A DNA stretch of 64,000 nucleotides from Phytophthora hibernalis (GCA_012656075.1 JAAKBF010000092.1:1-64000); one strand, 5' to 3'; shown: positions 43,742 through 56,309, counted from the stretch's first letter. The notes: generated from the sequence alone by a model not told the origin. Numbers and translations: made by a program.

Positions 43742-46231
43742 TCAATAATTTATCTCTTCCAATTAATGTATACATGAGTATGTCGTCCGTGCGTACAGCT
43801 TACGCTTCCGTCCTTGGCCTCCTTGACGAGGTCGGTCCATTTAAAGGCAAACGCGAAATGGTTGGCGTTAGTGCGATGACAACCATCCAACTCAATGAAG
43901 TTAAGTTGCTCGATTAGCAACTTAACGTGTGGCTGTTATAACAAGAAAGAGTAGCCATCTGTTTTCAGATCAACCTGATTGGGTAAATATTTCTGGAACT
44001 TATAACAAAACGGCCGTTATAACAGGTAAATGTCGGTACCTCAAAAGTCATATAGATGCAGCACTTGTCAAGTTTTTGTCCTCGGTACCTTCTATAATCT
44101 GAAATAAAATAAACAAAATGAATTTTATGTTGTTTTATAAGGCGCGTGTTACAGGTACAAACCAACGGAACGTAGCCGTGCTAAGAGGTACAATCCAGGT
44201 AAAAACTGTTTGTATTTGTACAAACCAATTTAAATACGTACCAGACAGTTACGATCTGTTATGTTCCAACGCTGCATCTCTAGTGCGAACGAACATGACA
44301 TGGTAACAGTCTTGTAAACGTACGATCGCATGTGCTTATATGTCTTTATTAAAGATGCATCTAACGAAACGGGGTGTACACTCGCGCCTTGCCGAAGCCT
44401 GCTGGCTTAGCGACGAGGCTGCGAATGACACTACGCGTCCTGTCCACCCCTTACTTCTTACGCGAAGTCCTCGGCCTTCTTCTCTGCCTCGAGACCTTGC
44501 CAACAGGGTGCGGTGCGGTGCTGATTCGTCGCCGGATGTGGAGACCGAACCGCTTCCGCGGGGCTTAAATACCATGCATTACGATATGTAAGTACCTGGA
44601 ACACATCAATAGACAAGGGGGCATGCGTGGCTCTTACGGGCGCGGGGGGCAAGCGGTGGTGGATTGAGGGGTGGAGGTCGGATTCGAGAATGGATGGACG
44701 GCTGGAAGACGCGCCTAATTCCGAAATATAATTCAGCTTTTATACCATCGTTCTATAAAAGACCATCACCCACGTCGCTGGACAAACGCTCATGGTTTGT
44801 ACCTTTAGTTTCACCCTTTTCACAATAAATCTTAAATCTGTAATGAAATAGAGCAAGATGCTGCGCTCAAACGTTTTTATTAGAAAAAGGTGCTGCATAT
44901 TTATGACTTTTGCGACTGTATAGCGTGTGTGTGCATATTGTATAGTGTGTCGGTGTATAGGAATAGAGTGATTACAGTGTATAGCGCCTATCTACGTAAG
45001 TGTGTATATACCCAAAAGATTAATGCGTCACAGACTCTAAAAGGCGTATATTGAATCACACATAACCGTATTCAAAGTAAAGTTTGGCACATTGTACCGC
45101 ACACAACCGCATATAGTGTATAGTGCATGGGACTGTTGCATTAAAATTATAATTAACACTAACACGTCCCAGCGACCGCGAGTACAGTAAACAAAGTAAA
45201 ACGTTACCTCGCGCCGTGTAGAGCGCGTTGAATGCGCAGTGCCGATATATATCATGAACAGTGGCAGCTGTGGGCTTGCCTTTTAGGGAGTGTCGTGTAG
45301 GATTAAAATCTCACTACCGAACCGTATGAGTCCCACCACCAACACTCGCTTCCTTTACAACGGTCAACGAGCGTTGGATCAATAGCTGAAGGCCAGGAAC
45401 GGTCCCTTACACCGGTTTGGTTGTGAACCCTCTGTACACCTAGGTTGTATTAGTTCAACCCAAAACCTGCACCACTAGCCACGAGCGACGGCTAGTATGC
45501 AATATTGCGCTTTCGCGTGAACCCCACAGTCCCTCCGAAATAAGGGTACCGGCTGTCAAGCCTATTTCGGGTTTGCCGAGGTAAAACCTCGGCGGGTAGT
45601 GCAATATATCGGGAACACTCGGTCCCACTATAATATATGGAAGACGACGTTCCTCGTCGCTTACAACACTCGGCCACTTTAATCTCTTGGACTGACCAGC
45701 AAGAAACCCTCAGTTCAATGTACCTTGGGTTCATTGACAGGCATCACACGTACCCGAGCGTATCCAGACCCTAAGATAAGCTAGCTAGACTCACCGAAGA
45801 CGGACTTGACCCTTGGTGTCGACTGCTGATTTATTTCTGTTGATCTGTGGCTCTGAAAGCATCTGTAGTCAATCCTATAGCTAGTTCTATACGTAAATAC
45901 AAATATCCAGTGTGAACAGATCCCAGTATGTGATCCCGTACCCGGCTCTATAAGACCGAGGGTACAAAACTGAAATGGGTACAAACAAGGTTTCGATCCC
46001 TCGGCCGGGAGTTTAGTATACCCGGCCGAGACCTCGGTCACTATACTGCCATGGTCACTATGGCACGAGGAATGTAATCTGCCACTCAGAGCACGCTGGT
46101 CACTTTCTACAAGCAAAGGCAACCAAATAGACTGGCGATCGAGCACTCCAAAACCCGACGCCACAACTGCCCCCATCTTGACGCAAGTTTCAACAAGTAG
46201 TGCGCGTCGTGGCGCCTCGTATCTCTGCTCC
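43742..46231. other. long intergenic stretch
   Basis: No gene is supported. 44900-45000 is rich in GTGTATAG-type words (a diverged simple repeat). 45433-45668 begins TGTACA and ends TTACAACA and could be a solo long terminal repeat, but no target duplication was found. The right part (45780-46200) is GC-richer and precedes a possible small gene. Confidence 0.4.
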
Positions 46232-46672
46232 ATGGCTCCTCTGTTTCGTCTTCTCAGCGACGCCACAGCCGCCTCTCTTCGAGCCATCACCCCGGGCGAC
46301 GAGGTACGTTTTGCTTCAACTTGAACTGTCTGCATGCCTTGAACACCTTATAACTCTTCACGCTGCTGGTCCCCGACTTTCAGACATGCTCACAGGGAGC
46401 GTCGATGCTCCGTCCGACGCCGCCAGTTCCACAGGAGCCGCTGTCCCGCCGCACCACCAGCTGCCGGTGGTGGTGCTCTTGGCGGGTTCGCTGCTACAAT
46501 CAAGAGCTTTTACCCTGACTTGACGCCCGCTCAACTAAATAGTCGTCGGACACTAAAGCGTCGAAAGAGACCACAAATAGTAGCCCTGTGCAGCCAGACG
46601 GGCGGAGCTATTCGTGCAGGTCTAGTTAATGAAGAGGTTGGTGAGTTCTGCTTAGATGATGATTTTGATTAG
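46232..46672 (+). CDS. possible small gene with one intron, unidentified
   Basis: The ATG at 46232 opens a 24-codon first exon (MAPLFRLLSDATAASLRAIT) ending at a strong donor. The candidate intron 46304-46383 (80 nt) begins GTACGT and ends CGACTTTCAG. Downstream, protein-like sequence is seen in different frames: an Ala/Ser/Pro-rich segment and then GFAATIKSFYPDLTPAQLNS and a basic/acidic end, stopping at 46670-46672. A frame change near 46445-46455 is needed to connect the parts. No family is recognised, and this may be a decayed gene. Confidence 0.3.
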
Positions 46673-46830
46673 GTGTTTCACGCCGTGGCGTCAATTTAAC
46701 TGCATAATAAAAGAAAACTTTTCAATTTCCACTAAGCTTACATAAGTAAAACGATGTGTCAGTGGATTTTCACTCGAGAGTTCATTTAGCCGGGACAGGG
46801 TATTGCACGCTTATGCACGTCATATTGGGT

Positions 46831-46857
46831 GTATGCCTTGACATAGGGAATTCGGTA
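46831..46857 (+). repeat. fourth copy of the GTATGCCTTGACATAG repeat
   Basis: GTATGCCTTGACATAG followed by GGAATTCGGTA, as at 42118-42146 with one substitution in the shared part. Confidence 0.7.
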
Positions 46858-46906
46858 TGCGAGACAACTGGCGATTGCCGACAGTATGAGAGAATACGTA
46901 TCTACG

Positions 46907-47045
46907 AGATAGTATGAGGGACGATAATATGAGGGCGTACTATGAGAGACGATATTATCAGAGACGTTAGTATGAGAGGCGAAGTACGAGAGACGATAGT
47001 ATGAGAGACGATTGAATGGGAGACGATAGTATGAGAGACTATAGT
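46907..47045 (+). repeat. degenerate minisatellite, unit about 15 bp (GAGACGATAGTATGA)
   Basis: About nine imperfect copies of GAGACGATAGTATGA with variants such as GGGACGATAATATGA. The reverse strand is open through it and would encode Tyr/Ser-rich low-complexity sequence, which is not taken as coding. Confidence 0.7.
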
Positions 47046-48380
47046 AAGGCGACAGGTATATGTATAAGAGACGGCATGTAGACAATATAGGTAGGTGTAG
47101 TTGATAGCCATACATACGCGATGGGTAGCCACGATAAATGTACACGATATAATGAGAGAGATACGATATGAAGATGGGAGAAGATAAAAGGTATAGAGAT
47201 ACCACACGTAGAGATGGTAGTCAATCGCCACTGCGTAGAGACACACAAAAGAAATTAATAGATATATAGGATATGTAGGACGGTAGAGAAACGATGGGTA
47301 GAGGGTAAGAAGAGACACGATAAGTAGAGAGGGACGATATGTAGAATGCATAACGTACATGTCGACATTGGACGCTATGTAGGAACGATTAGAGTAGCTA
47401 AATTCATAACATTTTGATGAATTGGACACTGGATAAAAATCTCACCGTGGAGCGAAGCGAAGGAAGCGACCCACTTATCTGGGACAAGCCATTTCCCCGT
47501 CGTGTAGCGGGGCCAAACGGCTGGTCTAAAACAACTAGTAGATATTCCGGTCAGTCCGTCTGTCGGTCCGTCAGTCCCGTCGCGCTGCCGAGCGCAGCGA
47601 GGCGGCTCTACTTCACATTATTAAGCCACCGAAGGAGGTCGCTCATTGGCTGAAAAACGTCCTCCCAAACAACCGAGCGCAGCGAAGGCCACCCATTGGC
47701 CAAATTTATTCTTAATCATTTATTTTCAGAGCTAAGAAGCGATCCGAATGGACGTACCATTTTCCAGAGTATTATAACCTGGTAATTTATGTGGTATTCA
47801 ACATATTCTTTTATAGAGGTACCAAAAGATTAACGTGCAATAACTGTACAGTTACTTAAATAAAAAAATACCCGCTGAATATGATAAATAGCTTGGATGT
47901 TACCTTTAACGTCCACCTCAGCTAGGAACGAAACGTATGCGGCATTAGAAGTTCCGCGAATGAGCGATATAGCGAAATCCGGGCCTGCGCGGATGGGACG
48001 GGATCTGGTAACTCGTGCGCACTTTTAGGTTAGGTACGAATATTATACGGTAGGTTCGCATGCGGACTTAGTAGTAGAATGTACCGGGCCAGGTCAATTC
48101 AGTACCGGGGTGACTGGGAAGGAGCAATGAGGTTGAGAGCCATTAGAAGGGGGTATCCCAGCTCGTTATTTGTAGTTGTTGGATTCCAATTGGATAAAAT
48201 GTGACGGATCAATTTTGTGCACCACACCCGGTTCAATTTATAAGTTGTCAGAGATAAGTATAACTTAACACAGTTAATTCATTTGGGTGGCGGCTAGCCA
48301 TCCTGTACTTCTGCTGAATCTTTTACACAACTTGAGGGACCGAGTCGTGATGATGGGGGTGCGGTGCGGGCGCTACAACA
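47046..48380. other. intergenic, no supported gene
   Basis: Continuing purine-rich, GAGA-like sequence to about 47400, then mixed sequence without coding character, RNA genes or clear repeats. Confidence 0.4.
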
Positions 48381-49760
48381 ATGATGACATCGAGGAAGCA
48401 CTTTGAAGAGCGTACGAAGGGGAAGTTTGCCGCTGTCGCACGAGCGTCGCCTATTTCCTTTTGTACGCCATTCAAGAACTCGAAGGAGCTACAAACTACC
48501 TATGCCATCGTCCAGCAGCGTCGAGTGCCTAAATCGGCACTGTCCGCTGGGCAAGAAGCGGATCTGGCGGCGTGGTTTGCGGGCATGAAACGCACGGGCT
48601 TCCCAGTCGGTCGCGCTATGGTCCTCATGCGTGCAAACAGAGTGTACGAAACACTTCATGGAGCTACAACTAGGACCGGAACGCCGTTCCTGCCTCTCAC
48701 TATGGGTTGATATGGACGCTTAATTCGTCGAAACCATGTGCTGTCTTCCCGGACGGCGCAAAAGATTGCACGTGTGCGCAACTATGTGGACAGTGAATCT
48801 GTTTACGCTCTTTTACATGCCATCCGTCGAGTTGAAGCTGTCTCCCAATCGTGTTTTCAACATGGATGAGACGTCTTTCATGCCCCAAGGCACGACGCGC
48901 AAGGTGCTAGCTCTCAAATGCTCCTCCAACGTGTGGACCACGGAAAAAAGCCCAAACTTTCACATGACGGTGGTTGCTGCGGTGAATGATGCAGGTGAAG
49001 CAATCCCACTCCTCATCATATTGCCAGGAAAGCGCATGTATCAGTCAGACAAAGCTGCTATATCTATCAAGGGTGCGTACTTGACCGGCGCCCCTAAAAG
49101 ATTTAGCAATGGGATTATCTTCCGTCGATGACTCGTACTGTTCAGAGTGCAAACCGTGAAAATGGAAGTGTCGTTTCCTGTGGTCTTTGTATTGGACAAC
49201 AGCTCAACTCACCTCGATCTCGGTAAGTGCTGTGCTTGCTTCTATAGGATCTTAACCTATTCATACGATTATTTTTGTTATCATTTTCGGCGAGGTATGT
49301 TATTTTAGAATTCATTGGTGCAGCTTTCGACATGGAGATCCTGCTGCTAACATTGCCGCCAAATACGACGCATATATATCAACCACTTGTTATTGCTGTG
49401 TGCAAGCCTTTCAAGAGCTCAATAAAAGATGCGTTGCAGGACAAAATGTTGGAAAGGGCCGATACCATTCTGTCCAAAAGGATGACATCCGAATTGCATG
49501 TTCAAGCTACCGATCGGACATTATTGACCACCCTATGAACGCTGCCAACGGTTTCAAAGACACTGGACTCTACCGCCCTCAATTGTGAACATGTCGAGGC
49601 GTTTAGTGTATATGCTAATGGCGGTGCAGTGGGGAGATTGGCAAGGAAGTGTGGCTGAAGCGCCAGCGCGAAGGTGTGCAAAGTGAAGCTCGTGCCAAAA
49701 TCCTGACCATGCCATCAGCTCCTTCCACAAGGACCAGATTGACTGTGGATATTGACAAGG
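48381..49760 (+). pseudogene. pogo-like DDE transposase, copy 2
   Basis: Start at 48381. The CENP-B-type DNA-binding region includes RRVPKSALSAGQEADLAAWF and GFPVGRAMVLMRAN. The catalytic core has FNMDETSF (first Asp, about 48860-48885) and VVFVLDNSSTHLDL (second Asp, about 49170-49215). In LPPNTTHIYQPLVIAVCKPF (about 49350-49410), Val replaces the third Asp of the usual QPLDIAVF. The frame is interrupted near 48700, 49130 and 49215-49290. A C-terminal tail-like segment reads to about 49760. It is inactive by both frame breaks and loss of a catalytic residue. Confidence 0.82.
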
Positions 49761-50135
49761 AGCTGATGTTAACGAAGCTCTCCTTTAGCTTAACATCATC
49801 CCCATCTGCACTTAGTTCTAACCGTGCACTAAATTGTTTTATGATCACTATATTTTGTCCCTCAATATGCATTAATCTATCAAGTTGTAGTTTTGTAACT
49901 ATATGTTAACCAACTGTCCTCTTGCCCTTATTTGTCATTCCTTAAACGGCTCCTTGCAATGAGAAGCGCTTTATTTGTTTCGTTATTCTGCAAGATGCAT
50001 TCTCCGAATTGATCTAAAATCACGCACTCAATTGACTTCTTTTAAGTTACAGGCAGATTTCCGACTCGGCGTAGGGAGAAATGGAGAGGCTACATATACA
50101 TAGTATTGATAACAGTTTGATTCATTTCTACATTA
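49761..50135. other. AT-rich spacer between pogo copy 2 and a gypsy element
   Basis: No coding signal or repeat pair was seen. Confidence 0.35.
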
Positions 50136-51065
50136 GTGCAAACTTTGCCCCCTGGTAGGGGTTCCCTACCTGAACACATCAAGGTGACCGTGTTCATGGA
50201 CGGCCTGAGAATTGGTCCCGCACGCACACAACTGTTCCGCGTGCAGCCAACACCATGGTTGCGGCCGCCCAGGACGCTCTCCAAGAGGAATACAGCCACA
50301 AACAAGCTTGTACTCCTGTGCATGCTTGGCACTCTTCATCTACGGGAACTGCTGGAGGCGGTGCCGGCCAACGAACTGGCAGAGGTCCAGTCCCTATGGA
50401 CTTGAGCAGAACGACATCTGCTGCTTCGACTGCGGCAAGGTCGAGAACATAAAACGTACCAGTCCTGCGGGCGGACAAAGGAGGCGTTTCCCTCCTCGCC
50501 CTCCTGGCCCCAAGGGTCGTTGGCAGAAGCCGCGATCCCAAGGCCAGGGGAACGCATGCAATACGTTGGGGCGGGACGCCCTGCTGGGGAAAGACTCAGC
50601 TTTCACGAGAGGTGCGCGCATGGCGCGCACCATGGAGGTTTACCTCCTGAGAGTATCTGTACTCTTGAAGCGAAGAAGGGCAGCGGAGGGCAGCTTGTAG
50701 TACACGCACGTGTACGGGGATACAATCATCCCTTGAGAATTCTGATTGATTCTGGGGAGTCCATGAACTTTGCACGCCGCCAGTCGGTCGCCCGTAATGG
50801 TGACAAGTACGCCGATGCTCTACGAGAAAGCAGCAACGCACAAGCCTCAGTCAGGCGTGCCAAAGGATCTGTGGTAGAAGTACCTAAGATCCTTATGGAT
50901 CTTACTGTCAAGTTCGAAGACTTCGACTCGACTGAACATTTCCTCGTTCTTTACATGGACAAGTATGACTTGTTCTTGGGCAAGCCATGGCTCGGAAAGC
51001 ATGATCCCTGGATCGACTGTTGGGGCAAAGCCATAGGAGTTACCGGCATGCGGCTTCTGACATAG
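50136..51065 (+). pseudogene. gypsy gag end and protease
   Basis: LPEHIKVTVFMDGLRIGPAR (about 50170) is the end of a gag capsid-like domain. A zinc knuckle at about 50420-50460 reads CFDCGKVENIKRTS, having lost its His (now Asn) and last Cys (now Ser). A basic Pro/Arg linker leads to a retropepsin (LRILIDSGESMNFARR, about 50732-50780, then FLGKPWLGKHDPWIDC). The protease frame is open from 50520 to 51065. Frame changes lie near 50255 and 50520. Confidence 0.78.
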
Positions 51066-51699
51066 TCTTGGTGAGTAATGTTCTCACCTCTGTCCGAACT
51101 TGAGGCTCCAATGAATGCCGGTGGACTACCGCGGAGACCTCTGCTGCTAACGAACCTGCAGCAAGTCGAAGGGTCTTGGATACATCCAGACCCGCGAGGG
51201 AAGATGCAATACCAGCCTTTTCCAGTGCGTCAAGTCGTTGCGCCGTACGGGCACCGACGAAATCCGCGAAGAACGAAGCCTGTCTACAAGACACGTGAGG
51301 TCGGACAGGTTGCTAGCAGAGGCTCTAGTGTGGGTAAGACAGTTCAACACGGGCCGGTACAGGCCTTAGGCGCAGTACCGAGACAAGAAAAGGCAGTGGG
51401 TAACGAAGAACCACGCCAGACGATGGCTGTGGGTAACAGAGTACCACGCCAAGCGTCTCGACAAGATGTCAGGGCCGAAGCTTCGGGACGAAGCTCGGAG
51501 TCGGTGAAGACTCCCTCGGCGCCACCGCCAGAAGAATGTTATCATATCTTCGACGGCGAGGCTGGCCGCCAGGTCCAGTCCGGGTCGGTCCAACTAGAGG
51601 CTCTGCCAGAGATGTCAGAGCTTTTGAATCTCGAAGAAATGTCGATGAATGAGTTTCTGACCGATCTGAAGGCCGGTGGGATATCGTAGATGGTACTCC

Positions 51700-52740
51700 T
51701 ACCCCTGAAGAAGCGAAATCTTCCTCTGTAATGGACGAGGGCGTCCTGGAGAAATTCGGAAGCAGCGCGCGACGCGCTTGGGTTCTGATATCCTCAAGAA
51801 TCCGAATGACCCGGCTTACGCCCTGGTCCAGGCATTTTCGGATGTGGTGTCTAAGGACCCACCATCCCAACGCCCTCTCGATCGTAGGGTTCGACATGAA
51901 ATTGACCTCGTGCATGGCACGAAGTACTGTGTCACAAGGCAGTGGTCACTGCCTCTTTCAATGCCCTAGCGACGTTCAATCGCTTGGTCACTCAGCTGTT
52001 CCGACCCTTGCGCGCCATCACGCAGACGTACTTCGTCGACATCTTCGTCCATATCCGTGACAAGGAAGGCAATACGGCTATTGAGGTGCATCTTGAGCAC
52101 CGCCGTCGAGTATTCGAGGTCATGAGAGCCAACAAGCTATATTCCAACATCAACAAAAGCGTCTTTGCCACCGGAGAAATTAAGGTTCTCGGCTGTTTTG
52201 TTAGCCGCGTCGTCGTTCGGGCTGACGCCGAGAAGGTCCGAGCCATATCAGCCTGGCCGACGCCAAGGTCCCGAAAGGATCGGCGTAGGTGGTTGGGTTT
52301 TGCCAACTACTTGCACAAGTACAGTGCGGGCTACGCCGGGTTGGCAAAGCCCTTGTCTGATATGTTAAAGAAGGACATTGAGTGGCGCTGGGAAAGCCAC
52401 CATCAGGACGCGTTTGACAACTTCAAGACGAGCCTTCAGTGCGCGCCGGTCCTGGATCTGCCGGACGAGTCGAAACCGTTCAGTGTCGTCGACGACGCAT
52501 CCGACTATGCAATCGGTTGCGCGCTGCTGCAAAACGACGGGGACGGATACGAGCGAGTTATCTCGCACCAGTCCAGGCAGCTTAAGGCAGCCGAGAGTAA
52601 CTATCCTGTGTACGACAAGGAGCCCTCGCAATGAAGTACGCCCTGGTGAAGTTCCGTGCATCTTCTGGGCTCAACACTTTTGTGATCTACACCGATCACG
52701 CGTCCTCGCAGACGGCGACTAAAGCGGGCACCTTACGCAG
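51700..52740 (+). pseudogene. gypsy reverse transcriptase (core deleted) and RNase H
   Basis: RT entry sequence DVVSKDPPSQRPLDRRVRHE to TKYCVTRQWSLP (51840-51955) is followed at once by FNALATFNRLVTQLF and TYFVDIFVHI. The stretch with the first catalytic Asp is therefore missing, and the YVDD box is altered to FVDI. The thumb (LGCFVSRVVVRADAEKV) and RNase H (VVDDASDYAIGCALLQNDG, about 52485-52540) follow in one open frame to 52634. The deletion makes RT inactive. Confidence 0.8.
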
Positions 52741-52812
52741 CGAATGGCAAAATGACTGTCGTTCTTCGCAGAATTTAACTTTCGCGTTGAATATAAGTCA
52801 GGCAAGCTGAAC

Positions 52813-54068
52813 GTGCTTGCCGACGCGCTGGCACACCATCCAGACTACGAACCGACTCACATTACGCGAGTCACGAGTGATCTTTATGACCGGATACGCA
52901 TGGCGTATCGGGATGACGAGACGCTTGCGCCTATCGTCCGTTACCTCTCCGCAGTCAAGGAGGCCAAGCTAAAATGGCTCTCGCCAAGGCATCGTTCGCA
53001 CCTACACCGCTATGAGTGGTCAGACGGGCTGCCCTACTTCCGCGTAGACACAGCCGACCCTCCTAGGGTAGTCTTTGCGAACGAAGAGGATCTGAAATAC
53101 GACATACTGCTTGAGGCCGCAAATACGACATACTGCTTGAGGCCGCACGACACGACGTCCGGATGCCAGCTAGGTCTGGAGAAGACGTTCCTCTCCGTGT
53201 CAACGCACTTCTGGTGAGCTGACATGTACAAGTGGGTGGCCACGTACGTCAATAAATGCGAAACATGTCAGCGTGTGAAGCCCGCGGGCCACGCTTTGGC
53301 TCCTTTTCAGCGTCTGCCAGTCCCGGCGGACTGCTGGAAGTCAATGAGCATTGACTTCGTCTTCGGACTACCGTCTGACGCCCAAGGCAACACCGGCATC
53401 CTGGTGTTTGTCTGCCGACTGAGCAAGATGGTATATCTCACTCCAGTCTCCGATACGGTGACAAGGGGACAGACTGCAAAGCTGTTTCTCGATGGCGTGT
53501 TCCGCTACTACGGCCTTCCAGAGACCATAGTTTCCGATCGAGACCCGCGCTTCACAGCCGGGTTTTGGGAGACCCTGTTCCAATTCCTCAGAACCAGACT
53601 TATGATGTCAACCGCAGACCATCCCCAGACGGATGGCCAGACTGAGAGGGTTAACCACGTACGGTTCAGAGTATCTGTGGGACTATACGGGCACTTGGTC
53701 TGACTTCCTGCCTATGGTTGAGTGTGCGCTTAACAACGCGGTTCACGCGTCGACCGGGCTTACTTTGTTCTACCTGAACGGGCTGCACTGCCTGCCACAC
53801 TATGGGAAGCTCTCCGACTTCCATCGTAAGTGGGGGAGAGGCTCGGAAAGCTCTTTCCTCCCAAGTGTCAAACGTGATACCGGTCTCATTGCGAAAGCAA
53901 ATGAAGGCCTTTGTCAATGATAGGCTTAATATCATAAGCCGTGTTAGGGATGCTATGGCTACCGCCCAAAATAAACAAAAGGAGTACTCTGACAAACATG
54001 GAAGAGGAAACATTAACGTGTTTAATGTGGGTGACCTAGTCCTACTTGACACTAGGAACTTACGCTAA
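52813..54068 (+). pseudogene. gypsy integrase and pol C-terminal linker
   Basis: The N-terminal zinc-binding part ends CETCQRVKPAG at about 53250. The catalytic core has SIDFVFGLPSDAQGN (about 53350), VSDRDPRFTAGFW (about 53530) and DGQTERVN (about 53630). After a frame change near 53655 come ECALNNAVHASTGLT and NVGDLVLLDTRNL (about 54020-54060). A TGA at 53217-53219 and frame changes near 53920 and 54060 break it. 53098-53146 repeats 17-18 bases of the preceding sequence (AATACGACATACTGCTTGAG), a small tandem duplication. Confidence 0.8.
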
Positions 54069-54122
54069 ACCTGTTAAGCTCCGTTGGTACCAACAAACTG
54101 AAGCACCGCTTCATTGGACCGT

Positions 54123-56237
54123 TCACGGCCCTGGCACGGCATGGTGCGGCCAAGAAGTATCACGACCCTCAAGGCGACGGCCCTCATACGGAAGAGGAGG
54201 AGGTCCCCGCAAGGGCGACGTCACCTCCACCAAACGAGACGGGTTCTCAGTTGGCGGGGTCAACGAGAAAGAATACGGTCGCTGAAAAGCAGCCTGGTCG
54301 TACATCGGTTGCGGGTACGACGGGCTCCCACCAAACGAAGAACCATACGCGTATGGACCGTATTGGTAAGGCTGCGCGTACGCATAAGCCTGCGGCTGAG
54401 GCTGAGGCTGGGTCAGAGCCCGAGAATGAGACTTCCGAGGGAGATGCGAGTTCAACTCGCGTCGGAGCTCGGCAATCTCCCCGCGGAAATTGTCACGACC
54501 AAGCTCGGTCATCCGACGATCTACACGCTCGTGGATATCGGTCACTTTACGGTGCATGTCCGCCACGGAATCTTGCAGGGTATCGAGAGCCCCGCGCTTC
54601 CCGGATTGCGCAGCAGCCTGTCCCACGGGACCAAGACCCAAAGCGATCTCAAGGGTTTACACCCGATCGTGAAGATCGCGGATGTCGTCCTGTTGAACAA
54701 GCACAGACCAGTCTCTGGATCCCGTCACGGATCGAGGCGCCCCCTGTCGCGACGGAGCCTCGTACTCGAACGCATGCGAGACCTCCGCCGGCCCTCCTTG
54801 ATCGTCACGGGGAGACCCACTACCACGTTGAGCGGCCTCTTCTACGAGAGGCGCCGCCACGGGAACCGCCAACTCTTGGTAAAGTGGCGGGGTTATCCCG
54901 CATTCAGAACTCATGGGAGCCGATTGAACGGCTCCATATTGAATGCCTGAAGGCTGTCGAGATCGGGGAACAGACCCGACGGCAGCTTCGTAAGTAGTAC
55001 TGGCCTTCTTGGCCGAATGCGACGGTATAGCGACGGCAGCTGCGGCGCTATACCCGCGCTCGTCAAGAGCGCTGAGCATGGTTTTACGCCGGAGGTCCTC
55101 CATTTGACCAGTAAGCTGTCGCTTACTGATCAGGTAAGCGAGCTCGACCCGAAAGTCACGCTGTTCGACATACTCTGTTCGGCCTTGAGACTGTCAATCT
55201 CCTAAAGGGGTGTAACACCGAAGGAAGAGCCACTTCCTGAAGAGGTCCTCCGCCTGAGCACTCGTCGAAGTGTTAACGGGTTGGACCCAGGATAACCCCA
55301 GACGGGCGCAAGCCCACCCTTGTTCTCAGCCTTCTTGCGAAAGCTAGTGAACTCCTTGAGCGGAGCTCGGTGTGGTGCCAACAACACGCACCTGTCTGCC
55401 TCTAAGTTGTGAGAAACAACGGGTGGAACTCCGCCAAGGTCCGCTCGAAAGCACCCTGGAAGTTCGCCCTCCGATCAGGCCGCGGGGAGCCACAAGCTGC
55501 TCCAAGAACAGCGGGGACCCCATGTTCTTATCGGGCAGAAATAGCCCTATAAGTACGGAGATTCGGCACGCAAGGAGCCTCGCAACGAGCAACCGCAAGG
55601 CGCTCCTGGTGTTCATCAAGAGCGTTGACAACAACCTTATGCACGTGAACCTGCCCGTCTTTTCCTCGGAATTGGAAGAAGACTCGAACAACGACGATTC
55701 TTTCTCTGCCGAGGTCACTTCTTGAAGAGGTGACTGTGAAGCAGCACGCTTCTTGGTCGCGGCGCGTTCGTCCAGAATGACACGCGCGCGCTCACGACCC
55801 TCTGACAGAGTCAGGGTCCTGGGCGGCGAAGCCTCCTCGACGTAGCCAGCACTAGCGGCATTCGCCAATGCTCCAGTACCAACAGCAGCAGCAGGCTTGG
55901 ACGCGTCGTCCTCGTCACGCTCTTCGCCCCAGGGCGACGACGGATTAACGTTCAGGCCAGCCTCATCGCCGGAGTAGATGACTAGAGTATTAAGCTCAGC
56001 ATCGATGGAGCCACTGGGACTGTGATCCCTATTACCAAACCGGGGATTCGGTCTGTTGTCGTTCGACATCGATCGCGACCAACTTCGCCGTGGCGAACCC
56101 TCAGTCTGGGTTGCCGCCTCGACGGCTTCATCGAGAGCCGATGTCACGCCGTGAGGCTTGGCTGAATTGAACTTCGACCGCGGGGTCTTAGTTTTAGAAA
56201 GCGCTTTCACGCCGTTGTGTGTCTTCTTCGAGGGCAT
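54123..56237 (-). pseudogene. gypsy gag-like region, reverse strand
   Basis: From ATG 56237 (MPSKKTHNGVKALSKTKTPR) the reverse strand encodes a Ser/Pro/Arg-rich leader with ATQTEGSPRRSWSRSMS and then acidic and Glu-rich segments. After breaks near 55700 and 55110-55340 there is a charged segment (MEDLRRKTMLSALDERGYSA). Near 54480-54600 a coiled coil (LQDSVADMHRKVTDIHERVD) is followed by Gln/Pro/Tyr repeats (PQPQPQAYAYAQPYQYG). Composition and order resemble the leading part of gags of the other elements here. No zinc knuckle or capsid core was found. A forward-strand chromodomain fragment lies inside it. Confidence 0.5.
54810..54990 (+). pseudogene. chromodomain fragment (gypsy pol C-terminus)
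   Basis: The forward strand reads GNRQLLVKWRGYPA and, after a one-base frame change at about 54900, IQNSWEPIERLHIECLKAVE. LVKWRGYP...NSWEP is the chromodomain signature of gypsy pol C-termini. It is separated from the integrase region by about 550 bases and is embedded in an open reverse-strand gag-like frame (54657-55103). Confidence 0.72.
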
Positions 56238-56309
56238 GCTACACGGGCCGATGTTGAGACCAGGGAGTACTTGGGGAAAAGCCAAACACCCCGAAAGAGC
56301 CACCAACCA

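Larger units (their letters stand above)
50136..54250 (+). mobile_element. Ty3/gypsy element, 5'-truncated and internally deleted
   Basis: The order is the end of gag with a zinc knuckle, retropepsin, reverse transcriptase lacking its central part, RNase H, integrase and the pol C-terminal linker, all on the forward strand. A chromodomain fragment at 54.8-55.0 kb may be its displaced end. No long terminal repeats were found. Confidence 0.82.

Noticed and set aside
45433..45668. Possible solo long terminal repeat (TGTACA...TTACAACA)
   Set aside because: TG...CA ends are present but the flanking bases do not form a target duplication and no second copy was found in the window.
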